From CAIMZW01 sp037142435 (lineage in GTDB: Bacteria > Actinomycetota > Actinomycetes > Nanopelagicales > Nanopelagicaceae), in the NCBI GenBank assembly GCA_037142435.1, contig JBAXAO010000004.1, positions 1 to 57,205 on the forward strand: a DNA stretch of 57,205 nt, given 5' to 3'. The notes below the pieces were generated by a model. That model was not told the DNA's origin and did not search any database. It saw nothing but the letters and a program-made list of their open reading frames with translations. The position numbers and the translations under genes were made by a program. Every line of letters begins with the position of its first letter. Within the stretch, counting starts at the first letter, position 1. Shown one piece after another: positions 15,567 through 23,645 of this stretch.

Positions 15567-15572
15567 AGCGTA
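15567..15572 (-). promoter_or_regulatory. -10 element of the ABC-F gene
   Basis: TACGCT, 7-nt spacer TACTCCT, then the ATG at 15559. Only 12 bp separate it from the plus-strand -10 of kynU. Confidence 0.45.
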
Positions 15573-15584
15573 TTTCACTATTGC

Positions 15585-15590
15585 TAGAGT
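15585..15590 (+). promoter_or_regulatory. -10 element of kynU (leaderless)
   Basis: TAGAGT, 6-nt spacer gggtta, then the ATG at 15597. The same hexamer and spacing occur before the GNAT gene at 26539. Confidence 0.5.
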
Positions 15591-15596
15591 GGGTTA

Positions 15597-16871
15597 ATGA
15601 CCGTGACCGACCGCTCTTATGCACTTGCCCTGGATGAAAAAGACCCATTAAAAGCCTTCCGCGAGCAATTTGTAATTACCGATCCCAATATTTGCTATTT
15701 GGATGGCAATTCATTGGGACGTCTTCCAAAGCAGACCATTGATATTGTCAACAAATATTTGGTGGATGAATGGGGCACCCAAGCTGTTGAGGGTTGGGCA
15801 CATTGGATTGATGAAGCTCAGAGCACAGGTGACTTAATCGGTCGTGCCACATTAGGAGCCGCCGCTGGACAGGTGTTGGCATGTGACACCACATCAGTAA
15901 ATTTCTTTCAGTTGGTTGGCGCGGCTATTGCAGCACGACCCGGTCGCAAAACCATGATTATTGATGCCGCCAACTTTCCAACGGATCGATATATCTTGCA
16001 AGGCATCGCTGATCGCCATGGCATGAAACTCATCATTATCGATAACGAATCTGAAGGCAGCGCGGAATACGAGCGCATCACGCCGGAAATCCTCGAACGG
16101 TATCTGTCAGATGATGTTGCCTTCGTAACGCTCGAGGTCATTCAATACCGATCCGGAGCTCGAAGTGATATCAAAGCAATCACCGATTTAGTAAGAAAGT
16201 ACGGCGCATTCACCATATGGGACGCTAGTCATGCTGTCGGCGCCATCGATATGAACTTTGATGACAACGGCGTGGATTTGGCAGTCGGTTGCACGTATAA
16301 ATATGGAAACTCCGGACCCGGTTCACCCGCTTGGCTTTACGTCAACAAGCGAGTTCAGAACGAATTACAAGTACCGATTCAAGGGTGGTTTGCGCAAGCA
16401 AATCAATTCGAAATGGGCCCAGATTTTCAGAAGAACCCAACAATCCGTGGCTTTCAAATTGCCAGTCCATCTCTCATCGGTCTGCGTTGTATTCAATCTG
16501 CGTTTTCTATGATTGAAGAAGCCAGCATCGAAGCCATCGCCCTAAAGTGCGCAACTGGTACTGAGATGATGATCGAACTTTTCGATGCGTGGTTAGCTGA
16601 TCTAGGTTTTACTTTGAATACGTCACGCCATCCATCAGAGCGCGGCGGACATGTCTCGCTGATTCACCCAGATGCGCTGAAAATCTCGATCGCATTACGT
16701 AAATTTGCCGATGTGGTGCCGGATTATCGGGTTCCAAATTCGATTCGCCTAGCAATATCTCCGTTGCCGACGAGTTATGTGGAAGTTTGGGATGGCTTCC
16801 AGAGGTTGCGAGATTTAGTCTCCACCCGTCAATACGAGAAGGTCGAGATCGAAGGAACCAACGTCACATGA
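15597..16871 (+). CDS. kynU: Kynureninase
   Basis: 424-residue PLP enzyme (fold type I) that cleaves kynurenine to anthranilate and alanine. The PLP lysine is Lys235 in CTYKYGNSGPGSPAW. The pyridine-ring aspartate is Asp209 in WDASHAVGA with His212. The N-terminal YLDGNSLGRLP and WAHWIDEAQ segments match kynureninases rather than cysteine desulfurases. Its TGA overlaps the ATG of the tryptophan dioxygenase gene as ATGA, so the two are coupled. Together they cover two of the three steps from tryptophan to anthranilate. Confidence 0.95.
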   Translation: MTVTDRSYALALDEKDPLKAFREQFVITDPNICYLDGNSLGRLPKQTIDIVNKYLVDEWGTQAVEGWAHWIDEAQSTGDLIGRATLGAAAGQVLACDTTSVNFFQLVGAAIAARPGRKTMIIDAANFPTDRYILQGIADRHGMKLIIIDNESEGSAEYERITPEILERYLSDDVAFVTLEVIQYRSGARSDIKAITDLVRKYGAFTIWDASHAVGAIDMNFDDNGVDLAVGCTYKYGNSGPGSPAWLYVNKRVQNELQVPIQGWFAQANQFEMGPDFQKNPTIRGFQIASPSLIGLRCIQSAFSMIEEASIEAIALKCATGTEMMIELFDAWLADLGFTLNTSRHPSERGGHVSLIHPDALKISIALRKFADVVPDYRVPNSIRLAISPLPTSYVEVWDGFQRLRDLVSTRQYEKVEIEGTNVT

Positions 16872-17659
16872 GCGAATTTGACTCTGCTCTGACCTATACC
16901 TCTTACTTGAAGGTCAATGAACTTCTGCAATTGCAAGAACCGCTCTCAGAAGGACCCGAACATGATGAACTGCTCTTTATTGTTATTCATCAAACGTATG
17001 AGCTTTGGTTCAAGCAGCTGATCCATGAAATTGTAGGCGCACAAGAATCACTCGAAAGCGGTGACAGTTTTATTTCGCTGGCAATTCTTGGGCGAATACG
17101 AACAATATTGAAGATTTGTGTGTCTCAGGTGGATATCTTGGAAACAATGACGCCATTGCAATTCAATGCCTTTCGCGGTCGATTGGAATCATCCAGCGGA
17201 TTTCAATCGGCACAATTCCGCAAAGTCGAAGCTCTCTTTGGCCGACGCGATCTACGAATGGCCAGCCACTTACCGGCAAAAGAACAGAGCGAAATCGCCT
17301 CGATCACTAGTGGTCGGTCTCTTTGGGACTCCTTATTGGCATACCTTTCAGAGCGAGGCCACAAAGTCTCAGATACATATTTGCATCGGGACTTCGGAGT
17401 TGCGTATGTACCGAACGAAGAAGTCCAGAACCTCCTCCTTGAAGTGCACCGTCAGGACCCCGAAAGTGCCATGGTTTGCGAACGACTTCTCGACATCGAC
17501 GAAGGACTCCAGGAATGGCGATATCGCCACGTAAAAATGGTGGAGAGAACTATTGGCCGCAAATCCGGCACAGGAGGTTCCTCTGGTGTTGGATACTTAA
17601 GCTCGACGTTATTTCATCCCACTTTTCCTGATCTTTGGGCAATCCGAGACCGCTTCTAG
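16868..17659 (+). CDS. kynA: Tryptophan 2,3-dioxygenase
   Basis: 263 residues from the ATG at 16868 that overlaps the kynU stop; the open frame extends upstream but only inside kynU. Heme enzyme that opens the indole ring of tryptophan to N-formylkynurenine. Visible hallmarks: HQTYELWFKQLIHE (His41 is the distal active-site His), FRGRLESSSGFQSAQFR (substrate-binding region), and RYRHVKMVERTIG with His221, the proximal heme ligand. GTGGSSGVGYL follows. Length and motifs are standard. A DinB-like gene follows after 11 nt. Confidence 0.95.
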   Translation: MSEFDSALTYTSYLKVNELLQLQEPLSEGPEHDELLFIVIHQTYELWFKQLIHEIVGAQESLESGDSFISLAILGRIRTILKICVSQVDILETMTPLQFNAFRGRLESSSGFQSAQFRKVEALFGRRDLRMASHLPAKEQSEIASITSGRSLWDSLLAYLSERGHKVSDTYLHRDFGVAYVPNEEVQNLLLEVHRQDPESAMVCERLLDIDEGLQEWRYRHVKMVERTIGRKSGTGGSSGVGYLSSTLFHPTFPDLWAIRDRF

Positions 17660-17670
17660 AAGGGACCACC

Positions 17671-18141
17671 ATGCACTTGAGTGAACTTGCAGCGCGTTAC
17701 GAATCCGGCACACAAGCCGTGCTCGATGCCCTTGGCGACTTTAAGGAGAAAAATTTGGATGCCAAGCATCCGGAAGGTTGGAGTGCCCGCCAAGTCGTTC
17801 ACCACTTGGCAGATAGCGAAACTAATTCTTATATACGGTTACGCCGACTAGTTGGAGAAGAAGAAGGCACTCTCTTGTCAGGATATGACGAAGGTGCTTG
17901 GGCTAAGAATCCCACTTTGGGCTACGAAGAATTGCCGATCGAACCTTCGCTGGCACTTTTTGTAGCGGTGCGCGCGGCATCCCTAGTAATAGTGCGGCGC
18001 CTCAGCGATGCAGATCTCAATAAATCTGGAGTGCATTCAGAGGCTGGTCATTATTCGGTCGAAAGTTGGTTCAGCAGTTATCTTGCGCATCCCTTTGACC
18101 ATGCCAGCCAAATAGAACGAGCGTTCAAACACCAGCTTTAA
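17671..18141 (+). CDS. DinB-like (DinB_2) metal-binding protein
   Basis: 156 residues from ATG 17671, which has AGAAGGGA upstream. A four-helix DinB/YfiT-type protein with the usual three histidine positions: HPEGWSARQVVHHLADSE near residues 33-50 and a C-terminal AHPFDHASQIERA. Family members are metal-dependent thiol transferases or hydrolases; the substrate here is unknown. It is the last gene of the kynU-kynA run, 11 nt after kynA, and no kynurenine formamidase is present nearby. The 3' end overlaps the convergent nitroreductase gene by 4 bp. Confidence 0.75.
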   Translation: MHLSELAARYESGTQAVLDALGDFKEKNLDAKHPEGWSARQVVHHLADSETNSYIRLRRLVGEEEGTLLSGYDEGAWAKNPTLGYEELPIEPSLALFVAVRAASLVIVRRLSDADLNKSGVHSEAGHYSVESWFSSYLAHPFDHASQIERAFKHQL

Positions 18142-18737
18142 TTCACTGAGAACTCGGCAAGCGGTGCTCCAGCCAAAACAATGTCAGTTAAGGGAAGCCG
18201 AGTTCGCTCTGCCACTTCACGTTGGCGCAAAGTTTCATTGGGTAAGAGATCGGCGTGAGCAGCTTTTCCTATAGCAAGTACGACTATGGTTTGAAGACCT
18301 TCATCAAGATTGAGTGACAACGCGATACCCGCATGATCGAAGCCACCAATTTGGTGAACTGCCAAACCACGGTGATGCGCTTCAATTGTTAACAAAGATG
18401 AAGCTAGACCCGCGTCATATTGGGCGGTTGTGCGGGGGGTCCCATCATCTCGAAATTTGAGAACAGAAACCAAGATGAGCGCTGATGATTTTTCGGCCCA
18501 AATCTTGTTCGCTGGCACCAAACTATTGGATATATGCTGAAAAAGAGCGTCGCCCTTTCGTCCCACAACATAGCGCCAGGGTTGGCCGTTGCCGGCTGAA
18601 GGCGACCAACGGGCGGCTTCTAGTAAGCCCGTTAGATCTTCATCAGAAAGCGCTACGCCCTCATCAAATGATCGTGGGCTCCATCGCTGGGCCACGATCG
18701 GGTGTAGTTCGACTAATGAAGATGCACTCTTTTCCAT
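18138..18737 (-). CDS. Nitroreductase-family FMN protein
   Basis: 199 residues. The N-terminal RWSPRSFDEG (FMN-phosphate Arg-x-Ser segment), LLEAARWSPSAGNGQPWRYVV and the C-terminal VVLAIGKAA are classic for the NADPH/FMN nitroreductase superfamily. Substrate cannot be inferred: members reduce nitroaromatics, flavins or quinones. Single gene, convergent with the DinB-like gene and divergent from the sugar-transport operon. Start at ATG 18737; no clear Shine-Dalgarno. Confidence 0.85.
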   Translation of the reverse strand: MEKSASSLVELHPIVAQRWSPRSFDEGVALSDEDLTGLLEAARWSPSAGNGQPWRYVVGRKGDALFQHISNSLVPANKIWAEKSSALILVSVLKFRDDGTPRTTAQYDAGLASSLLTIEAHHRGLAVHQIGGFDHAGIALSLNLDEGLQTIVVLAIGKAAHADLLPNETLRQREVAERTRLPLTDIVLAGAPLAEFSVN

Positions 18738-18828
18738 ATCTACTAAACCCGCGTAAAATATGGATAATTCCCATTTTTGTATGTGACTTACGTTATTAAA
18801 TCGTTACAAAGTTAAATTCTCACGCTAT

Positions 18829-18856
18829 TCCAAGGAACTGGTGGTTTAGGTACATT
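18829..18856 (+). promoter_or_regulatory. Possible promoter of the sugar-transport operon
   Basis: TTCCAA, a 17-nt spacer, then TACATT at 18851-18856, about 58 nt upstream of the binding-protein ATG. Both hexamers are weak matches. The leader after it is GC-rich (gcgcgggacgcgag). I saw no convincing LacI-type operator. Confidence 0.3.
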
Positions 18857-18913
18857 TTGCGCGGGACGCGAGCCACCCCCCGAGCTCGGACCAAAACAAC
18901 AAGGTAAGGTCAC

Positions 18914-20212
18914 ATGAAAAAAACCATGAAACTTACGGTTGTTGCGAGCCTCGTTGCCTTAACTGCAACGTTGTTTACCGCCACAACTGCGAAAGCCTGG
19001 GACTGCGCGGGTTATGACGCGTACAAGGGTCATTCAGGCACTTCTGTAAACGTCTTTGCCGGTATCCGCGATCCTGAAGCTACTGTGATGCAAAAGATTT
19101 TCGCTCACTTTACTGCTTGCACGGGCATCACGATCAACTATGAAGGCACTGATCAGTTCGAAACTCTCCTCCCTGTGCGCGTTAAGGGTGGAAATGCACC
19201 AGATATCGCGATCATCCCTCAGCCAGGACTTGTTGCCACCATGGTTGCAACAGGCAAGGCAGTTCCCGTAACTGCAGCCGTGCTGTCAAATATTGATAAG
19301 TACTACAACCCAGCATGGAAAACCTTCACCACTGTAGGCGGTCAGGTTTACGGCGCACCATTTGGTGCTTCATCTAAGTCTTTGGTCTGGTATTCGCCAG
19401 CACTATTTACAAAGTTGAAGTTAACAATTCCAACAACTTGGGCGCAAATGGATGCCGTTGCGAAGAAGATCGCAGCAGCAAAAGTAACCCCTTGGTGTGC
19501 TGGTATCGAATCTGGTGCAGCTACTGGCTGGCCAGCAACAGACTGGATCGAAGAGCGTGTACTTCGCGATCTTGGCCCAGATGCTTACAACCAATGGTGG
19601 CAAGGCAAGCTCAAGTTCTCTTCACCTCAGATCCTCGGTGAGTTGAATGCTGTCGCATCATGGTTAGGTACCAAAGCACAGGTTGGCGATCTAAAGTCAG
19701 TCGCTACCCGTAAGTTCCAAGATGCTGGTGTTCCAGGATTGAAGAAGCAGACCTGCGGAATGTTGCAGCAAGCTTCCTTCTACTCCTCAATGTTCCCAGC
19801 AGGAACTACTTTCGGTCCTAAGGGCGATGCAAACGCTTTCTACCTTCCACCTACCAACACCAAGTTTGGCAAGCCAATCGAAGGTGCTGGCGAATTCCCA
19901 GTAGCTTTCAGTACTGCACCAGAAGTTGGGTTAGTACAGGCTTACTTCTCATCTCCACTATATGGAACAGAGCGAGCCAAAGAAGGTGGCTGGACCTCCG
20001 CTAATAACGGAATCCCATTGGATGCATACACCGATCCAGTCCTTAAGGTCGTTGCGAAATCCCTTCAAGCCAAGTCCGGCGCTATCGTCTTCGATGCTTC
20101 TGACTTGATGCCTACTGCAGTAAACGGTGCTTTCTGGAAGGAAATCACAAAGTTCTACGCAGAAGGTAAGTCAATGAAGGCTGTTGCTGCGGCTATCGAC
20201 GCTAACTGGTAA
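18914..20212 (+). CDS. ABC sugar (alpha-glucoside-type) substrate-binding protein
   Basis: 432-residue family 1 extracellular solute-binding protein. A Sec signal (cleavage near TAKA/W, residue 28) is present without a lipobox, unusual for a monoderm unless it is held otherwise. Typical motifs are PDIAIIPQPGLVATM (ligand-cleft wall), YGAPFGASSKSLVWY and NNGIPLDAYTDP. The Shine-Dalgarno is AAGGT before ATG. The gene leads a run of two permeases and a GH1 enzyme, so the ligand is probably a glucoside disaccharide or oligosaccharide. A strong hairpin follows the stop. Confidence 0.88.
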   Translation: MKKTMKLTVVASLVALTATLFTATTAKAWDCAGYDAYKGHSGTSVNVFAGIRDPEATVMQKIFAHFTACTGITINYEGTDQFETLLPVRVKGGNAPDIAIIPQPGLVATMVATGKAVPVTAAVLSNIDKYYNPAWKTFTTVGGQVYGAPFGASSKSLVWYSPALFTKLKLTIPTTWAQMDAVAKKIAAAKVTPWCAGIESGAATGWPATDWIEERVLRDLGPDAYNQWWQGKLKFSSPQILGELNAVASWLGTKAQVGDLKSVATRKFQDAGVPGLKKQTCGMLQQASFYSSMFPAGTTFGPKGDANAFYLPPTNTKFGKPIEGAGEFPVAFSTAPEVGLVQAYFSSPLYGTERAKEGGWTSANNGIPLDAYTDPVLKVVAKSLQAKSGAIVFDASDLMPTAVNGAFWKEITKFYAEGKSMKAVAAAIDANW

Positions 20213-20240
20213 CTCACAGCTAGTTTCGCAGGTTCAAATG

Positions 20241-20270
20241 CATGGGGCTCGCCGTTCGGTGAGCCCCATG
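20241..20270 (+). terminator. Intercistronic hairpin after the binding-protein gene
   Basis: CATGGGGCTCGCC, loop GTTC, GGTGAGCCCCATG: a 13-bp stem with one G-T pair. It lies 29 bp after the stop and 17 bp before the first permease. No T-run follows, so it more likely slows or stabilises the 3' end of the binding-protein mRNA than ends the operon. This is the usual way binding protein is made in excess over permeases. Confidence 0.65.
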
Positions 20271-20286
20271 TTCAAATCTAAAGGAA

Positions 20287-21291
20287 GTGAGAAACACTTT
20301 GTCCGTTACTTGGTCTAGTTTGTTCCACAGTTCGTGGCCAAAGATTTGGCAAATTACCCAAGTCCTTGTGGTCTTTTTCGGGATTTATTACGCTGCATTT
20401 GCTGCTGGAGCAAGGATCAAAGGCAAGAAACAATCGCGGGTTGCGTTAATTGTATTTCTCGTTCCAGCTCTAATTTTGGTAATGACGGGCCTAGGCGTCC
20501 CCGCAATCCAAACAATTATGGAATCTTTCAAAAATGCCGATTCTTCACACTGGGTGGGCCTTCGAAACTACCGCGTCGCATTTTCAGATTCCGAAGTTCG
20601 ACTAGCTTTATTCAATACGGTTCAGTGGATTGTGATTTGTCCAATAGTCGTCACATCCCTCGGGTTGACGCTCTCGGTAATGCTTAACAAGATGAAGCGC
20701 GAGGCTTTTGCCAAAGCACTGATCTTTATGCCAATGGCAATTTCTTTCGTTGGTGGTTCACTCATTTGGAATTTAATGTATGCCTACCAAGATCCTGGCC
20801 AACCTCAAACCGGCTTAGTAGCTCAACTTTTGACCTGGATTCACGTCACTCCGCCTCATTTGCTTTTGACTTACCCGCTTAATAACTTTTTAATTATGGC
20901 TGTCTATATTTGGGGTTTCACTGGATTCGCCATGGTCATTCTTTCCGCAGCCATTAAAGCGATTCCGACCGAAATCGAAGAAGCTGCCCAGCTTGACGGC
21001 GCTGTCGGATTCAAAATGTTCCGGTTAATTACTATTCCGATGGTTCGCACCACGATAATCGTGGTGTTAACCACCGCCATGGTCGGCACATTAAAACTCT
21101 TCGATGTTATTCACACGATGACCGGTGGAAACTTCAAGACTGACGTTTTATCGAATCGAATGTTCGACGAAAACTTCGTCTACCTTAATTATGGCCGGGG
21201 TTCTGCGCTGGCCGTCCTAATCTTCCTTGGGGTTATCCCAATTACTTATTACAACATTCGCGCAATCCGTAAAGAACGGACCCACTCATGA
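20287..21291 (+). CDS. ABC sugar permease, MalF-type
   Basis: 334 residues from GTG 20287. A leading hydrophobic span precedes the usual six-span permease core. The EAA loop that docks the ATPase is visible as EIEEAAQLDGAVGFKMFRLITIP. The start is uncertain: AAAGGA lies only 1 nt before GTG 20287, and a TTG at 20299 is a possible alternative. Stop overlaps the next permease as ATGA. Works with the binding protein and the second permease; no ATPase gene is nearby. Confidence 0.86.
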   Translation: MRNTLSVTWSSLFHSSWPKIWQITQVLVVFFGIYYAAFAAGARIKGKKQSRVALIVFLVPALILVMTGLGVPAIQTIMESFKNADSSHWVGLRNYRVAFSDSEVRLALFNTVQWIVICPIVVTSLGLTLSVMLNKMKREAFAKALIFMPMAISFVGGSLIWNLMYAYQDPGQPQTGLVAQLLTWIHVTPPHLLLTYPLNNFLIMAVYIWGFTGFAMVILSAAIKAIPTEIEEAAQLDGAVGFKMFRLITIPMVRTTIIVVLTTAMVGTLKLFDVIHTMTGGNFKTDVLSNRMFDENFVYLNYGRGSALAVLIFLGVIPITYYNIRAIRKERTHS

Positions 21292-22235
21292 GCCTCCTTT
21301 CCGCTTCCCGCAAAAAGAGCCCGAAGCCCGTTACCTCTCATGGCGCCGAACGAGCATTTACCTCGCCCATCTCGTCAATAGTTGTGACCGTGATCGCATT
21401 ACTTTGGACGATTCCCACTTTCGGCTTAGTAGTTACTTCATTCCGAAAGAAAGAAGACATTTTGACTGACGGGTGGTGGAACGCTTTTCTTCACCCCCAC
21501 TTCACTTTCGATAATTTTCATGCGGTGCTGTTTAGCGCTAGCGGTTCAATTGGTGCACAGGGGTTAATTCCTTTCGCCATGAACTCATTGGCCATTACGA
21601 TCCCAGCGGTTGTACTTTCTGTCGGAATTGGGTTGATGGCAGCCTACGCTCTCTCTTGGATTCCATTCCGATATAGCGATCACATTTTTTACGGGCTTTT
21701 TGCGCTTCAAGGCGTGCCGCTCCAGCTTTCTTTACTACCACTTCTAACTTTCTTTGCCACCGGAGTTAAATTATTCGGTCATACGATCTTCCCGCAGTTA
21801 CATATCGTTGGAACCCTCGCCTCGGTCTGGCTGCCGCACGTAATGTTTGGTCTTCCGCTGGTTACCTATCTATTGCACAATTTCGTTTCTACTTTGCCGC
21901 GAGAGATTATGGAGGCGGCACGCGTTGACGGTGCCAATCACTTTGAAACCTTCCGTCGCATCGTCCTTCCTCTTTCTACTCCAGCCATCGCCTCAATTGC
22001 GATTTTCCAGTTCCTTTGGATTTGGAACGATTTACTCGTCGCTTTGGTCTTCGCTGGCGGCACCGATAAAGTCGCGCCACTTACACTTCATCTCTCCAAT
22101 TTGGGTGGAAACCTTGGTTCACATTGGGAGAATGTTGCACCGGCGGCACTCTTCTCAATCATCATCCCGCTGATCGTATTCTTTTCACTCCAACGATATT
22201 TTGTTCGAGGTTTGTTGGCCGGTTCTGTTAAATAA
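21288..22235 (+). CDS. ABC sugar permease, MalG-type
   Basis: 315 residues, six membrane spans after a cytosolic leader. The EAA loop reads EIMEAARVDGANHFETFRRIVLP, and the C terminus (SLQRYFVRGLLAGSVKG-like end) is typical of MalG-type permeases. ATG overlaps the stop of the first permease (ATGA), so the two subunits are coupled. The GH1 gene begins 27 nt after the stop. Confidence 0.9.
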   Translation: MSLLSASRKKSPKPVTSHGAERAFTSPISSIVVTVIALLWTIPTFGLVVTSFRKKEDILTDGWWNAFLHPHFTFDNFHAVLFSASGSIGAQGLIPFAMNSLAITIPAVVLSVGIGLMAAYALSWIPFRYSDHIFYGLFALQGVPLQLSLLPLLTFFATGVKLFGHTIFPQLHIVGTLASVWLPHVMFGLPLVTYLLHNFVSTLPREIMEAARVDGANHFETFRRIVLPLSTPAIASIAIFQFLWIWNDLLVALVFAGGTDKVAPLTLHLSNLGGNLGSHWENVAPAALFSIIIPLIVFFSLQRYFVRGLLAGSVK

Positions 22236-22262
22236 TTCTCGACCTTGGAAAGAAGGTTCAAC

Positions 22263-23645
22263 ATGGAACGCTCGGCACTTGAAATTGCAAGACGGCTTCC
22301 GAACGATTTCGTTTTCGGAACCGCAACCTCTTCGTGGCAGATAGAAGGAGATAGCAAAGGCCGAGGGAATTCCATGTGGGATGATTTTGCAAAGATTCCC
22401 GGAAATATTATTGACGGCACTACTGCCGACCCAGCATGCGATCACATCCATAACTGGAGAAAAGATCTAGACATATTGTCCTGGCTCGGGGTTGATGCCT
22501 ACCGCTTCTCGGTCTCTTGGCCACGAGTACAGCCAGAGGGCACCGGAAAAGTTTTAGAATCAGGGCTGGCTTTTTATGATCAATTGATTGACGAGCTACT
22601 TCTGCGAAACATTAAGCCGGTTCTTACCCTTTACCACTGGGACTTGCCAAGTCCCTTGCAGGCGAAAGGTGGCTGGGTCTGGGAAGGCATCTCCGACATC
22701 TTTGCCGACTATGCGGAAATCGTTGCTAAGAAATATGCCGACCGCGTTGAACGATGGATCACTCTAAATGAACCTTGGTGCTCTGCCTTTCTTGGTTATG
22801 CCTCTAAAGTTCATGCTCCTGGTGCTGGAAAGCCCGCTCAAGGATTTGAAGCTGGCTACCGGTTGATGTTGGCACATGGCAGAGCTATCAATGTTTTACG
22901 TTCAAATAGCGCCAAGAATCTTGGAATTGCCTTGAATTTAACTAACATCATTGGTGACGATCCAGAAGTTGCGGAAGCAGTTGAACATTTGGATGGCTTG
23001 CAAAATCGATATTGGCTGGATCAATTGGCGGGACGAGGGATTCCGCAAGATATGGTTGCTCGAACTTCAAATTTTGTGGATTGGTCTTTCGTAAAACAGT
23101 CAGAGCTAAAAGAAATTTCGCAGCCTATCGATTGGTTGGGAATTAATTACTACACCCCAACCAGAATCGCAAAGCCCTCAAAAGCCGACAGTGGAAAAAT
23201 TGTTGGTCAATCCGGCGATGTTAATCCAGGAACTCCCCCCGCTAGTTATATCGCACGGGAACCACGTACCGAAATGGGTTGGGAGATTGATGCCAGCAGC
23301 TTAACTACGACGTTAAAGCAGACTGCAGAGCGGCTGCCCGGTGTTCCACTCTATTTAACCGAGAATGGCGCGGCTTTCCCAGATCAGATCGTAAATGGCA
23401 AGATAGTTGATAACGATCGAATCGATTATTACTACAACCATATAAATGCTGCGTTGGACGCAATGGACCAAGGCGTTGACCTTCGGGGTTATTACGCTTG
23501 GTCGCTCTTAGATAATATTGAATGGGCCGAAGGTTGGACTAAACGCTTCGGACTTATTTATGTTGATCAATACACTCAGGCGCGTACCCCAAAAGCGAGT
23601 GCTGAATTCATAAAAGAAATTTTGGCAAACCGAACTAAAGACTAG
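22263..23645 (+). CDS. GH1 beta-glucosidase
   Basis: 460 residues from ATG 22263, chosen because AGAAGG lies 6 nt upstream; the frame is open back to a TTG at 22245. Glycoside hydrolase family 1 retaining enzyme: acid/base Glu170 in TLNEPWC and nucleophile Glu367 in LTENGAA. FGTATSSWQIEG at the N terminus and YYAWSLLDNIEWAEGW near the C terminus (aglycone and glucose binding) are typical. No signal peptide, so it cleaves imported beta-glucosides in the cytosol. Last gene of the transport operon; its stop overlaps that of the convergent GH13 gene through a shared CTAG. Confidence 0.95.
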   Translation: MERSALEIARRLPNDFVFGTATSSWQIEGDSKGRGNSMWDDFAKIPGNIIDGTTADPACDHIHNWRKDLDILSWLGVDAYRFSVSWPRVQPEGTGKVLESGLAFYDQLIDELLLRNIKPVLTLYHWDLPSPLQAKGGWVWEGISDIFADYAEIVAKKYADRVERWITLNEPWCSAFLGYASKVHAPGAGKPAQGFEAGYRLMLAHGRAINVLRSNSAKNLGIALNLTNIIGDDPEVAEAVEHLDGLQNRYWLDQLAGRGIPQDMVARTSNFVDWSFVKQSELKEISQPIDWLGINYYTPTRIAKPSKADSGKIVGQSGDVNPGTPPASYIAREPRTEMGWEIDASSLTTTLKQTAERLPGVPLYLTENGAAFPDQIVNGKIVDNDRIDYYYNHINAALDAMDQGVDLRGYYAWSLLDNIEWAEGWTKRFGLIYVDQYTQARTPKASAEFIKEILANRTKD

